Shown in pieces: positions 53,300 through 61,809 of a stretch of DNA of 64,000 bases (within the stretch, counting starts at the first letter, position 1; every line of letters begins with the position of its first letter). The stretch comes from Bacilli bacterium. GTDB lineage: Bacteria; Bacillota_I; Bacilli_A; RF39; UBA660. The notes beneath the pieces were generated by a model. It was not told where the DNA came from and searched no databases. It saw only the letters and a program-made list of their open reading frames with translations. The stretch spans positions 71,093 to 135,092 of the forward strand of contig JAFXZI010000001.1 in assembly GCA_017541325.1 (NCBI GenBank), given 5' to 3'. Made by a program: the position numbers and the translations under genes.

Positions 53300-53875
53300 C
53301 TACCTTTTTATTAATTCATCCAAATCATGTAATAGTTCTTCTAATTTTAATTCTTCATATAATTCAGATGAATATTCATATTGTTCTGTTATATCAAAAT
53401 TTAATTGATTTTTTATACTATCAACATCAAACCATAAACCTTGAAGTATTCCTTTATCATAATCAGTTAAGATTTCTTTTTTTGAATATTCATTTAGATA
53501 AGTTCTAGCATTACTTAATATATGCTCAATCAGTTCTTTATATCTTTCATAATCATAATATTCATCATACACTGTTTCAAAATGCATTTCTATTTTCTTT
53601 TTACTACAAAAGTCTTGGAAATCTATAAATCCGTCCTCATTTCCATACTTCTTTTGTATTTCTTCTTCAGTGATTATACTTAATAATTTTTTAGTAAACC
53701 ATTCATTAATAGAAAAAGAAATAATATTCTCATAATCATCTTGTTTAAACATTTTTGTTTTATCTGCTTTATCTTTTTTATATAGAGTCATTTTAAATAC
53801 TCCATCATTAATTCCATATGTTATTTTAACATAATCAGCATATTCTGCTTTCCCTTCAAATAGTACTTTTACCAT
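53300..53875 (-). CDS. Unknown acidic protein, first gene of the hsd unit, 191 aa
   Basis: No family recognised. The N-terminal half looks like a mixed alpha/beta domain (EGKAEYADYVKITYGINDGVFKMTLYKKDK) and the C-terminus is acidic and helical (EELKLEELLHDLDELIKR). It is 26 bases upstream of hsdM and shares its promoter, so it may be a regulator or an accessory of the type I system, or a DNA-mimic-like inhibitor. The last idea rests only on its acidity. Confidence 0.65.
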   Translation of the reverse strand: MVKVLFEGKAEYADYVKITYGINDGVFKMTLYKKDKADKTKMFKQDDYENIISFSINEWFTKKLLSIITEEEIQKKYGNEDGFIDFQDFCSKKKIEMHFETVYDEYYDYERYKELIEHILSNARTYLNEYSKKEILTDYDKGILQGLWFDVDSIKNQLNFDITEQYEYSSELYEELKLEELLHDLDELIKR

Positions 53876-53890
53876 CTAACCACCACTTAA

Positions 53891-53899
53891 ATTATATCA
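53891..53899 (-). promoter_or_regulatory. Extended -10 promoter of the hsd unit
   Basis: Minus strand TGATATAAT, 16-24 bases before the 53875 start codon. Confidence 0.55.
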
Positions 53900-53900
53900 T

Positions 53901-53925
53901 AAAAAAAGAGACTTTTATGTCTCTT
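53901..53925 (-). terminator. Terminator of the aldo/keto reductase gene
   Basis: AAGAGAC (53906-53912) and GTCTCTT (53919-53925), with seven T on the minus strand. It abuts the hsd promoter. Confidence 0.75.
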
Positions 53926-55024
53926 ATTCAAATTCTTTAGCTACTTCTTCAAGTAAATCTCTTATGTGTAGATGTTGTGGACATACTCTTTCACACATAC
54001 CACATTTAATACAACTAGATGCTTTTCCATTATCTTTTGTATGTATTCCATAATACATTCCACTATTCCAGTCATTGAATTGTTTTTTAGCATTGAAACA
54101 CGCGAATAAATCAGGAATAGATATTTTCATAGGACATCCTTCAGTACAATATCTGCATGCAGTACAAGCTATTCCTCCAGTTTTATTAAGTATTTCTTTT
54201 ACTTCTTCTATTGCTTTATATTCTTCTTCATTAAGTGGTACAAAATCTTTCATATAACTTACATTATCTTTCATTTGTTCTAAGTCACTCATTCCAGATA
54301 AAACCATATAAACACTATCTAAACTAGCTGCAAATCTTATTGCATAACTTGCATAAGAAAGATTCTTACCTTGATTTATTCCATCAAATACTCTTTTTGC
54401 ATCATCTGGAAGTCTTACTAATCCTCCACCTTTAACAGGTTCCATTACAAGTACTGGTTTATTATATTTTTGACATACTTCATAACATTTCTTACTTTGT
54501 ACTCCAGCACTTTCATAATCTATATAATTTAATTGTATTTGTACTATTTCTATTTCTGGATGTTCACTTAATATCATATCTAATATATCTGCAGTATCAT
54601 GAAAAGAAATACCTAAATGTTTAATCTTACCTTTTTCTTTTAAAGATTTACCTACTTCATAAGCATTACAATCCATAAAATGTTTATAATTATTTCTATC
54701 TTGTGCATGCATTAAATAATAATCAAAATATTCTACTCCACAAGTTTTTAATTGTTCATCTATAAAGGGTTTAATATCTTCTTCTTTTCTAAAATAATTA
54801 CTAGTTAATTTATCAGTTAAAATATATTTATCTCTTTCATATCTTGGAGAAAGACAATCACCAATTGCTTTTTCACTTAATCCTCCAATATATCCATGAG
54901 CAGTATCAAAATAATTGAATCCATTTTCCATATAATAATCAATCATTTTATTAAATTCATCATAATCTACATTATTATCTTTCATAGGAAGTCTCATACA
55001 TCCAAAACCTAATTTTAATTCCAT
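53924..55024 (-). CDS. Aldo/keto reductase with C-terminal 4Fe-4S ferredoxin domain, 366 aa
   Basis: Start at 55024 after GGAGAT. The AKR barrel (~1-275) has LGFGCMRLPM, FDTAHGYIGGLSEKAIG (catalytic Asp and Tyr region), DKL (Lys) and YYLMHAQDR (His). The C-terminus has two cysteine clusters: CTACRYCTEGCP (~281-292) and CIKCGMCERVCP (~336-347), a 2x[4Fe-4S] ferredoxin-like domain. This AKR-ferredoxin fusion is common in anaerobes; the substrate is unknown. It has its own promoter and is not part of the riboswitch unit. Confidence 0.88.
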   Translation of the reverse strand: MELKLGFGCMRLPMKDNNVDYDEFNKMIDYYMENGFNYFDTAHGYIGGLSEKAIGDCLSPRYERDKYILTDKLTSNYFRKEEDIKPFIDEQLKTCGVEYFDYYLMHAQDRNNYKHFMDCNAYEVGKSLKEKGKIKHLGISFHDTADILDMILSEHPEIEIVQIQLNYIDYESAGVQSKKCYEVCQKYNKPVLVMEPVKGGGLVRLPDDAKRVFDGINQGKNLSYASYAIRFAASLDSVYMVLSGMSDLEQMKDNVSYMKDFVPLNEEEYKAIEEVKEILNKTGGIACTACRYCTEGCPMKISIPDLFACFNAKKQFNDWNSGMYYGIHTKDNGKASSCIKCGMCERVCPQHLHIRDLLEEVAKEFE

Positions 55025-55042
55025 AAACATCTCCTAGTAATT

Positions 55043-55051
55043 ATTATATCA
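55043..55051 (-). promoter_or_regulatory. Extended -10 promoter of the aldo/keto reductase gene
   Basis: Minus strand TGATATAAT, 19-27 bases upstream of the start codon. Confidence 0.55.
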
Positions 55052-55063
55052 TAAAAATAATAT

Positions 55064-55357
55064 TTAATATTTTTCAAAAATCTCATATATTTTCTTAAAA
55101 TCTTCTATTGATATATATTTATTTGCTATTGGCTCAGTGAATTTTACTCCAGGCCAAGAAAAAGCATATCTTTTACTTGTTAAATTCACATATAAAACAT
55201 TGCCACAGAAATACCCTTTCCTTTGCCAATTTCTAAAGCCTCTTTCTTTTAAATAACTTATAAAATCTGATTCCCAATTTTTATATAAGTCATCATCTCT
55301 AATACCAATAGTACTATATCCACATTGCATAAAATTGATTTTATTATAATCTTCCAT
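55064..55357 (-). CDS. Small unknown protein, second gene under the SAM riboswitch, 97 aa
   Basis: ATG at 55357 has AAAGGA 7 bases upstream; an in-frame TTG at 55363 overlaps the previous gene. The protein is soluble, aromatic-rich (NWESDFISYLKERGFRNWQRKGYF, YAFSWPGVKF) and has two cysteines. No family recognised. It starts 2 bases after the stop of the first small gene, so both belong to the riboswitch-controlled unit. Confidence 0.65.
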   Translation of the reverse strand: MEDYNKINFMQCGYSTIGIRDDDLYKNWESDFISYLKERGFRNWQRKGYFCGNVLYVNLTSKRYAFSWPGVKFTEPIANKYISIEDFKKIYEIFEKY

Positions 55358-55359
55358 TT

Positions 55360-55566
55360 TCAATTCCTTTCTTGATCTTGTTTCTTTATTGAAGATTTAA
55401 AACTTCTTCTCATCGCACATAAATATACTCTTGGAAAACCTACTGGTTGTTTTAAAATACTGTCGAATTCTTCATTAGTTAAACTGGCTAAGTATATTCC
55501 GCCTTCTCTTTGATTTTTATGATAATGTTCATAAAACTTATCTAACAAATCTCTTCCATTTTTCAT
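55360..55566 (-). CDS. Small unknown protein, first gene under the SAM riboswitch, 68 aa
   Basis: ATG at 55566 has AAAGGAG at good distance. The product is basic and soluble (NGRDLLDKFYEHYHKNQ, PVGFPRVYLCAMRRSFKSS). No family recognised. The S-box aptamer and terminator end 34 bases upstream, so its expression should rise when S-adenosylmethionine is low. That suggests a link to methionine, cysteine or SAM supply, though nothing in the protein shows an enzyme or transporter. Confidence 0.65.
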   Translation of the reverse strand: MKNGRDLLDKFYEHYHKNQREGGIYLASLTNEEFDSILKQPVGFPRVYLCAMRRSFKSSIKKQDQERN

Positions 55567-55599
55567 ATATTTCTCCTTTCTCAATAAACATTATCAAGA

Positions 55600-55629
55600 A
55601 AAGAAAAACCATATACGATGTATATGGTT
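55600..55629 (-). terminator. Riboswitch terminator
   Basis: Perfect 10-base stem AACCATATAC/GTATATGGTT (55607-55629) and a T-run on the minus strand. ATCGTAT within it is complementary to ATACGAT just upstream (55632-55638), which gives a plausible alternative pairing for the ligand-free state. Confidence 0.85.
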
Positions 55630-55636
55630 AAATCGT

Positions 55637-55735
55637 ATTTATCATTCAAAGTTAAACTTTGTTGGTTTTACCACCTAACTTAATAGGTTGGTGCAAGGTC
55701 ATTGAGCCAATTCTCTCACTTGCTCTTGATAATGT
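55637..55735 (-). promoter_or_regulatory. SAM-I (S-box) riboswitch aptamer
   Basis: The minus strand shows the S-box order of elements. P1 is formed by TTATCA and TGATAA, followed by AGAG. P2 is GCAAG/CTTGC, with GAGAGAATTGGCTCAATGA inside, matching the GAGGGA-CTGG-CCC-ATGA pattern. Next come CACCAACC, P3 ACCT/AGGT, then GGTGGTAAAACC (S-box GGTGCTAAATCC), and P4 CAAAG/CTTTG. With S-adenosylmethionine bound, P1 forms and the terminator at 55600-55629 stops transcription. Confidence 0.88.
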
Positions 55736-55779
55736 AAATTGTAATTAAATAATATCATTACAAAGATATTTAGTAAATA

Positions 55780-56244
55780 TTATTTCTTAAAACTCTTTAT
55801 AGTCTCTACTATTTCATCTTTATTTTTAACAGCAGTCGCTACTGCAACTCCTGCTGTTGCAACTGCACCTACTACTGCAGTTCCAGTTTTAATAACTCCT
55901 TTAGATAGTTTAACAACACTACCTGATGCTCTTTCAAGTAAATTAGATCCTGTTTTTAGTTTTAATAATTCTTCTTCTATTTTTCTTGCTTCTAAAATAT
56001 TATCACAAGTTATTTTATATGTTTCATCTTTAGTATTAATTATTATTTCTTTTTTCTTACATTTAATTTGTACTTTTCCTTTTAATACTTTTATATCTTC
56101 TATTAGTAATTCATCTACTACTTTGTATTTTTTCTTAAATAATCCTTTTAATTGTTCAAAAGTAATTCTATTTTCATAAATAGTTAATAAAGTATTTTTC
56201 TTATTATATTTTACTTCTCCTGTATAAATAATATTATTATCCAT
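55780..56244 (-). CDS. Small protein with PH-like N-terminal domain and glycine-rich hydrophobic tail, 154 aa
   Basis: Residues ~1-85 alternate strands in a bacterial PH-like pattern (YTGEVKYNKKNTLLTIYENRITFEQ, LLIEDIKVLKGKVQIKCKKKEIIINTKDETYKI). Residues ~108-140 are rich in Gly, Ala and Val and could insert into a membrane. Role unknown; anchoring at the inner membrane face is inference. Confidence 0.65.
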   Translation of the reverse strand: MDNNIIYTGEVKYNKKNTLLTIYENRITFEQLKGLFKKKYKVVDELLIEDIKVLKGKVQIKCKKKEIIINTKDETYKITCDNILEARKIEEELLKLKTGSNLLERASGSVVKLSKGVIKTGTAVVGAVATAGVAVATAVKNKDEIVETIKSFKK

Positions 56245-56264
56245 AATACTCTCCTTTCAAATCT

Positions 56265-56273
56265 ATTATAACA
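56265..56273 (-). promoter_or_regulatory. Extended -10 promoter of the PH-like gene
   Basis: Minus strand TGTTATAAT, directly after the terminator of the preceding unit. Confidence 0.5.
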
Positions 56274-56301
56274 AAAAAACTTAGATTAATTCTAAGTTTT
56301 T
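56273..56301 (-). terminator. Terminator after the lipoprotein/ABC unit
   Basis: AAAACTTAGA (56276-56285) pairs with TCTAAGTTTT (56291-56300), with T-runs on both strands. Confidence 0.7.
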
Positions 56302-56382
56302 AATTTATACTTTTTTGATAATCATTTCCATATATATTATAAACACTATAATAAAGAATCTTATAAAAGTCTAGTTTTAATA

Positions 56383-56997
56383 TTAATCACAGTAAATGTA
56401 TCCATCATTATATACAGTACACCATTTTGCACTTCTTTTATAAGCATCTCCTGTTGATACTCCTCCACCATCCAAACTCATGCTTACTTGAATATCATCT
56501 GCATCACAATAGAAATCTAATCCATTATCTTTACAAATCCACTCTCCAAAGACTTCAATTAATCTATTTTTATTACTTTCAAATGCACTGTTATCTAATC
56601 TTCCTTCTATACAGAAAGGTTCATCGTTATGTACTCCACAAGCAAAGGCTCTTTCTATTTTTCCATCTTTATTTAAAATGTGACCTAGAAAATATCTTTT
56701 ATCTTCAGCACGTCCTTTTATTAATTTCCTATAATCCTTTTCATATTCAGTTAATGTATAATTTTTATTTGTTAAAACATCATAAGTTTCATCATATGTA
56801 TGATATCTAGGTTTTGTACCAGGAAGAACTTTTTCATCTTCTTCATAATAAATTGAATAAACACAATCCTTACACTCTTCTATTACTTCTGGTAGTTCTA
56901 CTTTTTCTTCACTTTCTATTTCAGGAGAATCATCAACTTCACATCCAACAACAATAAAACTAATAAGAATTAATAATAATCCAAAAACCTTTTTCAT
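56383..56997 (-). CDS. Lipoprotein of unknown function, 204 aa
   Basis: Type II signal peptide with lipobox IVVGC (Cys19). The mature domain has many cysteines in short pairs (ECKDCVYS, ACGVHNDEPFC, ICKDNGLDFYC, WCTVYNDGYIYC), which suggests three or four disulfides outside the cell. It follows the ABC permease gene by 11 bases. Possibly an accessory of that exporter. Confidence 0.72.
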   Translation of the reverse strand: MKKVFGLLLILISFIVVGCEVDDSPEIESEEKVELPEVIEECKDCVYSIYYEEDEKVLPGTKPRYHTYDETYDVLTNKNYTLTEYEKDYRKLIKGRAEDKRYFLGHILNKDGKIERAFACGVHNDEPFCIEGRLDNSAFESNKNRLIEVFGEWICKDNGLDFYCDADDIQVSMSLDGGGVSTGDAYKRSAKWCTVYNDGYIYCD

Positions 56998-57008
56998 ATA
57001 ATCACCTA

Positions 57009-57734
57009 TTAATTATATACTTCTAATTTATCTCTAATAAAGATAACACTTATGAAATAACATATTGCAGTTATTGCTAAAAAGAATATGCAATATAAAA
57101 TATCTCCTTCTCCAAAACTATCCATATTAGAAGCAATATTTTTAATATAACTAATAATAATTTTAGAAAAAAAGAATAATCCTAAAGTAATAGATATTAG
57201 AGTTGCTCCATTTAAATTAGGAAAGAAACTTTTAATAGCTAAGAATAACAAAGTTGCAAAAGAAGTAAATGCTACTGTTGTTGTAAATAGAACTAATAAC
57301 ATTCTTAATAAAGCTTGCATTCCATCAAAATCCATTTGAAAGAAAAAGTCAAACATACCTTTAACTACATCAAAATTAGCTTCTTTAAATAGTACTACTG
57401 CTACACCTAAAACATATACTAATGAAAATATAATATTAAATATAATCGCTAATATATATTTTGCTAGTAATAAAGTACCTGGATTAAATGGAATCATACT
57501 TTCTAACAAAAATGTATCTCTTTGATATGATTTCATTGTTCTATAAGCTCCATATAAATAAGCCATAAGAATTGATCCTAATAATACAATAATATATGGA
57601 ATTGCAAGTAGTCCCACTGTCTCACTTTCACTAGGCAATATATAAATTAATAAATATAAAATAATAACTACTATACCAAGAACGGATTTCCTTTTTAATT
57701 CATCTTTCAATTCCCATTTTATATATTTAAACAT
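57009..57734 (-). CDS. ABC exporter permease, 241 aa
   Basis: Six hydrophobic helices (~18-35, 40-62, 95-115, 140-165, 173-195, 215-233) with no extracellular domain, as in ABC-2-type permeases. Overlaps the ATPase gene by 8 bases. The pair resembles YtrB-type or bacteriocin/antibiotic-resistance exporters that usually follow a GntR regulator; no such regulator is present here. Substrate unknown. Confidence 0.8.
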   Translation of the reverse strand: MFKYIKWELKDELKRKSVLGIVVIILYLLIYILPSESETVGLLAIPYIIVLLGSILMAYLYGAYRTMKSYQRDTFLLESMIPFNPGTLLLAKYILAIIFNIIFSLVYVLGVAVVLFKEANFDVVKGMFDFFFQMDFDGMQALLRMLLVLFTTTVAFTSFATLLFLAIKSFFPNLNGATLISITLGLFFFSKIIISYIKNIASNMDSFGEGDILYCIFFLAITAICYFISVIFIRDKLEVYN

Positions 57735-58422
57735 TAGTAAACACCTCCAAGTAATAATCTTCTATACTTTTATTAGTAACATCACTACTTAAACAATCTA
57801 CTTCTATATGACCATTTTTTAGGAATATTATTCTTTCTAGTATTTCTTGAATATCTTTAATTAAGTGTGTAGAGATTATAATTAGATTTTTATCTGTAAC
57901 ACTTTGTTTTATTACTGTTAACATTTCATGTTTAATAACTGGGTCTAGGTTTCCTAAAGGTTCATCTAATAAATATATTGGAACATTTCTTGATAAAGTT
58001 AATGCAAGAACTAGTTTTTCTTTATTACCTTTAGATAATTTATCTACATCAGCCAAAGTATCAAGTTGTAGTTTTTTTGCTAACTCATTAAATCTACTTA
58101 TATCAAAATCGTTAAACATCTCTTGATAATATTTGGTAGCATCCATTACTTTCATAGATTTATATAAGAATTCTTTATCTGGCATAAAAGAAATATATTT
58201 TCTAGTTTCATAACTTACTTCTTCTCCACATATTTTAACAGTTCCTTGTTGTTGACGTATTATATGCATAATCGTTTTAAAAAGTGTTGTTTTTCCACTT
58301 CCATTAGGTCCTAATATACCAACAATCTTTCCTGGTTCTAAAGCTAAATTAACATCTTTTAAAGCTAAAGTATTACCATATGATTTTGATACATTACTTA
58401 TTTCTAGATAATTTTGACTCAT
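57727..58422 (-). CDS. ABC transporter ATP-binding protein, 231 aa
   Basis: Walker A GPNGSGKTT (~38-46), signature LSKGNKEKLVLALTLS (~128-143), Walker B IYLLDEPLGNLD (~148-159) and an H-loop STH (~183-185). It powers the permease encoded by the overlapping downstream gene. The signature is LSKGN instead of LSGGQ, a form common in the CcmA/YtrB-like exporter group. Confidence 0.9.
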   Translation of the reverse strand: MSQNYLEISNVSKSYGNTLALKDVNLALEPGKIVGILGPNGSGKTTLFKTIMHIIRQQQGTVKICGEEVSYETRKYISFMPDKEFLYKSMKVMDATKYYQEMFNDFDISRFNELAKKLQLDTLADVDKLSKGNKEKLVLALTLSRNVPIYLLDEPLGNLDPVIKHEMLTVIKQSVTDKNLIIISTHLIKDIQEILERIIFLKNGHIEVDCLSSDVTNKSIEDYYLEVFTNV

Positions 58423-58471
58423 ATTTATTTCTCCCCTTCTCTAAAAATTATTTTATCTTATATTTTCCCCT

Positions 58472-59899
58472 TTATATAGAACGACCTACTGTTTTAACTT
58501 CAGTAAGTTGCTCTAAAACTTTATCTGGAGATACACCTATTCCTTCAAACCAAAAATCTTTTTCACCAGTTTCTGAATCATATGATAAAACTGCTACAAT
58601 TCCATTTGAATTTGCTTTTTCAAACATATCAGTTAAAGTACTTAATTGAGCTTCAGTCATATTTTTAGGTACTACTGATAAAGCCATCTCTCTTTCAACA
58701 ATTAAAGTAATTGTAGATAATTCTGTTACAGCATAAATAGCTCTATCTACAGCAGTTTCACAATCTTCAGGAAATTCTATACTACTATAAAGCTCTTTTA
58801 TTCCATCTTCATGATTAGAAGTAAATACTATTTGTTTTCTTTCTACTTCTCCATCTTGATCAATACTAATTATTTCTCTATCATATCCATCATCAAAAAT
58901 ATTTTCTCTAGTTCTTGAATGAGGTCCTCCCATAATACTATGCATGATATTAGTTTTATCTTCTTTTTCTGCTTGTTTTAATTCTTCTATAGAAACATTA
59001 TCTATATCTTGTATTAATCCTTCATCTTTTATTTTACCTACACTAGAAATATATCTAATCTTATCTACTAAATCTTCACTTATATCTTCTCTTTGATAAA
59101 CTTCTTTAAATAAACTAGTTCTATCATATCTACTAGCAAACTTCATTACTGTTTCTAAGTCTAATCCTGTTTTAGAAGAAATACTTTTTAATACTTGTAA
59201 ATAAGTAGGATCTTCTATTATTTGTTTTAAACAATATTCGTAATCCATCATTATAATATCTAGTCCTATTTCAAAAGGATTAGGTCTTCCTGCTATTTCA
59301 ATATGAAGTCTTTCAAGTTCTAAAATATCATTTTCATCTAATATATCAGAAAAATGTTTCTCATAAAGTCTATGAATAAAGTTCTTACCATTACCTCTTG
59401 TATCATATAAAGCGCATAAATAAGCATACTCTTTTGGTAGTATCTGAAAAAATTCATCATCATGTTTAAATCTATTTACTACTATTTCATTATTATTAAG
59501 TATAAGTTCTTGAAATTCTTTCATCTTTAATAATATTTCTAATTCTGATGGCTCGAAATATCCTCCATATGCATACCATTTGGCAACTTCTCTTCTTAGT
59601 TCTGATGATGACTCTAATGTAGAAAAAAAGGCTTCACTATTTTCTTCAGTATATTCACCAAATAAAACTTCAAGATATTCTAATCTAAAAGTTCTACTAA
59701 CTATATCTTCACATCTAGTCGGAGCAATTGAAAGAAATCTAATCAATTCACTAACACTTAAATCTAAATCCAAAATATATTTTTTAATTTCTGAATATCT
59801 TAAACTTGATACATTTTTATATAATTCACAAAAACCTTCATCAAAAACTTTCATATCATCAGATTTTAATTTACTACTTATCTCTTCTAAAGTACTCAT
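58472..59899 (-). CDS. Large unknown cytosolic protein, 475 aa
   Basis: No family recognised. The first ~300 residues are helical, with a HEAT- or TPR-like look. The last ~130 residues look alpha/beta (QIVFTSNHEDGIKELY, AVTELSTITLIVEREMALSVVP, GIVAVLSYDSETGEKDFWFEGIG). No signal peptide. It is 49 bases upstream of the ABC ATPase gene and may be cotranscribed with the exporter. Confidence 0.7.
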   Translation of the reverse strand: MSTLEEISSKLKSDDMKVFDEGFCELYKNVSSLRYSEIKKYILDLDLSVSELIRFLSIAPTRCEDIVSRTFRLEYLEVLFGEYTEENSEAFFSTLESSSELRREVAKWYAYGGYFEPSELEILLKMKEFQELILNNNEIVVNRFKHDDEFFQILPKEYAYLCALYDTRGNGKNFIHRLYEKHFSDILDENDILELERLHIEIAGRPNPFEIGLDIIMMDYEYCLKQIIEDPTYLQVLKSISSKTGLDLETVMKFASRYDRTSLFKEVYQREDISEDLVDKIRYISSVGKIKDEGLIQDIDNVSIEELKQAEKEDKTNIMHSIMGGPHSRTRENIFDDGYDREIISIDQDGEVERKQIVFTSNHEDGIKELYSSIEFPEDCETAVDRAIYAVTELSTITLIVEREMALSVVPKNMTEAQLSTLTDMFEKANSNGIVAVLSYDSETGEKDFWFEGIGVSPDKVLEQLTEVKTVGRSI

Positions 59900-59915
59900 C
59901 TTATCACCTATTACT

Positions 59916-59924
59916 ATTCTACCA
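59916..59924 (-). promoter_or_regulatory. Extended -10 promoter of the 59899 gene
   Basis: Minus strand TGGTAGAAT, 17-25 bases upstream of the start codon. Confidence 0.5.
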
Positions 59925-59951
59925 TTTTAAATAATATATTTCTATCATATA

Positions 59952-59975
59952 AAAAGGACTTAAATAAGTCCTTTT
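59952..59975. terminator. Terminator hairpin upstream of the 59899 gene
   Basis: AAAAGGACTTA and TAAGTCCTTTT with T-rich tails on both sides. A second terminator lies at 60066-60092, so the ~90 bases between them may be a short separate transcript. Confidence 0.65.
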
Positions 59976-60065
59976 ATTATTTTATAAATTCACCTGTATT
60001 TCCTTTTACTCTTTTCTGTTTATTATCTCATTTAATTATCATATAATTAAATAAAATTACGTAAA

Positions 60066-60092
60066 TAAAAAACTCAAGTTATCCTGAGTTTT
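60066..60092 (-). terminator. Terminator after the 60091 gene
   Basis: AAACTCA...TGAGTTT hairpin with a T-run on the minus strand. Confidence 0.6.
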
Positions 60093-60276
60093 ATTTATCT
60101 TTACTATCTAAACCTAAAGTAGTACTTATTGGTACTTTATCTTCTAAAGATTTAGATAATACTTTTATTCTTTCTTTTCCTTCTAGATCTTTATATTCTT
60201 CTGGTATATTATCTTCATAATCTTTCTTATATAAAGATAATAAAAGAGATTCTAATAATATTTCATCTTTATTCAT
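60091..60276 (-). CDS. Small unknown protein, 61 aa
   Basis: ATG at 60276 lies one base after the stop of the metallopeptidase-like gene and has GGGAGG ten bases upstream. The product is acidic, helical and soluble (MNKDEILLESLLLSLYKKD). Function unknown; probably works with the upstream protein. Confidence 0.6.
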   Translation of the reverse strand: MNKDEILLESLLLSLYKKDYEDNIPEEYKDLEGKERIKVLSKSLEDKVPISTTLGLDSKDK

Positions 60277-60277
60277 A

Positions 60278-61732
60278 CTAATTTGTCCTCCCTCTAACAC
60301 ATTCACTATTTCTTTTGGAACTTCTTTCTCTTATTACTTCATCATAGAAGTCATCTCCTGCTAGTTCTTTTACATAACCTAAAAGTCTTGTATTACCTGA
60401 TACTAATAAACCATTCATATTAGCAATTATTTCTGACATTGCATTATCAGGATGCTCTCTATAATAATCACTTGTATGTCTAAAATGTAATGATATAGGT
60501 ATACCAAATACTCTAGCACTTTCTCCTTTATATATTGCACTTATTATATCTAAGAACATACTTTCTTCTTGTTGATATTTTATTTCTTTTACATAATTAT
60601 CTTCCGCTACTTGCATAAAAATATCAGTTACTTCTTCAGAATCTATTGTACGATCATGTATACCTGTTTTAATTCTTTCTCTTAATTCTTCTGACATTTC
60701 ATATGCATCAAATATACCTTCTAGATTATCTGTTGCTAGTGCATCTACTATTTCATCTATAAAAGCATTTCTTGCTTCTTCTAAAGAACCATATGTTTCT
60801 ATTAATGTTTCTTCATAAACATCTCTTGCTGCTATACCTATAGCATTTAAATAATTATTACATTCATTTATTATTTCTATACTTCTTGGATTAGTAGATA
60901 TTCTTGACTTTGCTCTATCTATAATAGTATCAGAACTTACTGACATATCTCTTAAATGATATTGTCTATCTATAGCATGTCCAAGTTCATGTACTGCTAC
61001 TAAACTAGTACCTAATATTTCATTTAAGTAAATAGTATTATTAACCCATGAATAACATGATGTATCAGTTGTTTTCTTAAAACTTAAACCTGTTTCTACT
61101 ACTAAAACAGCTAACTTTCTCATATTATCTAATGCTTCTTCTTGAGATCCATTTTTATAATAATATCTTAATGCATCAATCATATCTTCTAAACATTCTT
61201 GTTCTGAATCAGAAACATGTTCATATAACATTCTAGTTAAATAATTAAATTCACTATTATATTCATCACCAAATAAAGTAGATTTTAAAAAATCAGTTTT
61301 TGCTGCTTCATCTACTCCTCTTCTATCCATTTCTTTTAAAAATACTAAAGAACTTTGAATACATATAGCATCAAAATTAGATGCAACTCTTAAAACTTCT
61401 CCATTTAATACTAATTCTCTTATATAATTAGTTAATTCATTAAATACTTCTGGATAATCTCTTCTCAATTTATTAAATAATGTTTTTATATTTTCTTTTG
61501 TATCATCTTCAAATATTATTAAATATTTTATTATTTCTGGTTCTATTTCAGTTAATAGAATACTATCTTTACTTACATCTATAATATCTATTTGTAAATC
61601 TGATTTATTATCTAAATCATCTTTTATAATATTATCTAAAATATCAAGATCTTCTATTTTTTTTAAAATACTTTTATTATATTTTCTAGAACTATCTTTT
61701 AAATAAGTATAAAAATCTATGTTATCATTCAT
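60278..61732 (-). CDS. HELGH metallopeptidase-like protein, 484 aa
   Basis: No signal peptide, so cytosolic. Residues 246-254 read VAVHELGHA, a clear HExxH zinc site (His248, Glu249, His252). The surrounding helices and the later HPDNAMSEIIANMNG segment, which could give the third ligand, recall M3/M32-like gluzincins, but no family can be named with confidence. The first ~230 residues are helical and charged. It forms a unit with the 61-residue gene. Confidence 0.65.
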   Translation of the reverse strand: MNDNIDFYTYLKDSSRKYNKSILKKIEDLDILDNIIKDDLDNKSDLQIDIIDVSKDSILLTEIEPEIIKYLIIFEDDTKENIKTLFNKLRRDYPEVFNELTNYIRELVLNGEVLRVASNFDAICIQSSLVFLKEMDRRGVDEAAKTDFLKSTLFGDEYNSEFNYLTRMLYEHVSDSEQECLEDMIDALRYYYKNGSQEEALDNMRKLAVLVVETGLSFKKTTDTSCYSWVNNTIYLNEILGTSLVAVHELGHAIDRQYHLRDMSVSSDTIIDRAKSRISTNPRSIEIINECNNYLNAIGIAARDVYEETLIETYGSLEEARNAFIDEIVDALATDNLEGIFDAYEMSEELRERIKTGIHDRTIDSEEVTDIFMQVAEDNYVKEIKYQQEESMFLDIISAIYKGESARVFGIPISLHFRHTSDYYREHPDNAMSEIIANMNGLLVSGNTRLLGYVKELAGDDFYDEVIRERSSKRNSECVRGRTN

Positions 61733-61769
61733 TCTATCACCACTAATCTAAAATAAGTTTAGCATAAAT

Positions 61770-61800
61770 TAAAAGAAACTAATAGATTTAGTTCCTTTTA
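61770..61800 (-). terminator. Terminator after the 61810 gene
   Basis: GGAACTAAAT...ATTAGTTTC hairpin with a TTTTAATTT tail on the minus strand. Confidence 0.55.
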
Positions 61801-61809
61801 AATACTCTA

